Positions 61,739 to 62,000 of a DNA stretch of 62,000 bases are shown here, one piece after another; the first letter of the stretch is position 1; each line of letters begins with the position of its first letter. The stretch is from Cristatella mucedo (lineage: Eukaryota; Bryozoa; Phylactolaemata; Cristatellidae), in NCBI GenBank assembly GCA_009760855.2, contig WPIO01000140.1:887501-949500 (forward strand), read 5' to 3'. A program made the position numbers and the translations under genes. Below the pieces are notes generated by a model. It was not told the DNA's origin. It did no database searches and was given only the letters and a program-made list of their open reading frames with translations.

Positions 61739-62000
61739 ATAATAATAATAATAATAATAATTCACTTGATAAAGCGCCCTCAGAGAACTTAATCTCTCTC
61801 TAGGTGCTTTACATTTGCTGTAAAGTGAAATGCAATTGAATGGTAAGTAAAATCATGCTTGAAAAACAAACGAAATGAATAATATGGTTAGGGGTGACAT
61901 GCACAGGGTCAACATGCAATTGTGGTTAGTGGCAGCATGCACAGTGTCAGCACGCATAAGCACATCAAGGACGAATCACAGGGACCCACTAAATGCTGTC
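61739..62000 (-). mobile_element. LINE-A 3' end, runs off the window
   Basis: (AAT)n tail, hairpin and 3' UTR on the minus strand, continuing past the window end. It begins exactly where duplication homology stops. Confidence 0.88.

Overview
This window looks like nuclear DNA of an animal, probably an invertebrate. The genes are split by GT-AG introns, an AATAAA signal lies downstream of each stop, non-LTR retrotransposon fragments are everywhere, and (TA)n, (CA)n and (ATT)n microsatellites are common. I see no prokaryotic operon structure. I cannot name the species from sequence alone.

Layout. 1-3.1 kb: no gene I can support. 3.16-4.47 kb (+): one intron-free reading frame of the DXO/RAI1 (Dom3Z) decapping-exonuclease family, with several expected active-site residues replaced, so it may be a pseudoenzyme. 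4.5-8.5 kb: no supported gene; a 23-bp minisatellite at 6.5 kb and a long (TA)n tract at 8.6 kb. 8.7-9.6 kb: a decayed Ty3/gypsy-type integrase fragment on the minus strand, split by a solo LTR. 10.1-11.0 kb: a minus-strand LINE fragment.

The dominant structure is a direct tandem duplication. About 11.2-33.4 kb (copy 1) is repeated as about 37.8-61.74 kb (copy 2), with a 4.4-kb spacer of LINE and integrase debris. Each copy carries a complete eight-exon plus-strand gene for a 311-residue short-chain dehydrogenase/reductase of the SDR16C group, closest in my judgement to SDR16C5/RDHE2 (epidermal retinol dehydrogenase 2), with RDH10 and HSD17B11 as relatives. I assembled both genes exon by exon: the splice sites fit, the phases agree (1,1,0,0,1,2,2) and neither frame is broken. 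The proteins differ at ten residues, all in exons 5-7 (catalytic loop, substrate-binding region and C-terminal helices). At the most diagnostic of these, copy 2 keeps the family-like residue and copy 1 is the derived one.

The two copies also differ by indels. Copy 2 alone has a CpG-rich block just upstream of the start exon, a ~600-bp block in intron 1, a ~700-bp block in intron 4, and in intron 5 a 1.8-kb LINE with an open reverse-transcriptase frame, an 8-bp target-site duplication and a clean empty site in copy 1. Another LINE tail begins exactly where copy 2 homology ends and runs off the window. Sequence identity is patchy along the duplication, which suggests gene conversion or, alternatively, two haplotypes assembled in tandem. 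If the duplication is real, it gives two membrane-anchored, NAD(H)-type retinol or steroid dehydrogenases with different substrate pockets and upstream regions.
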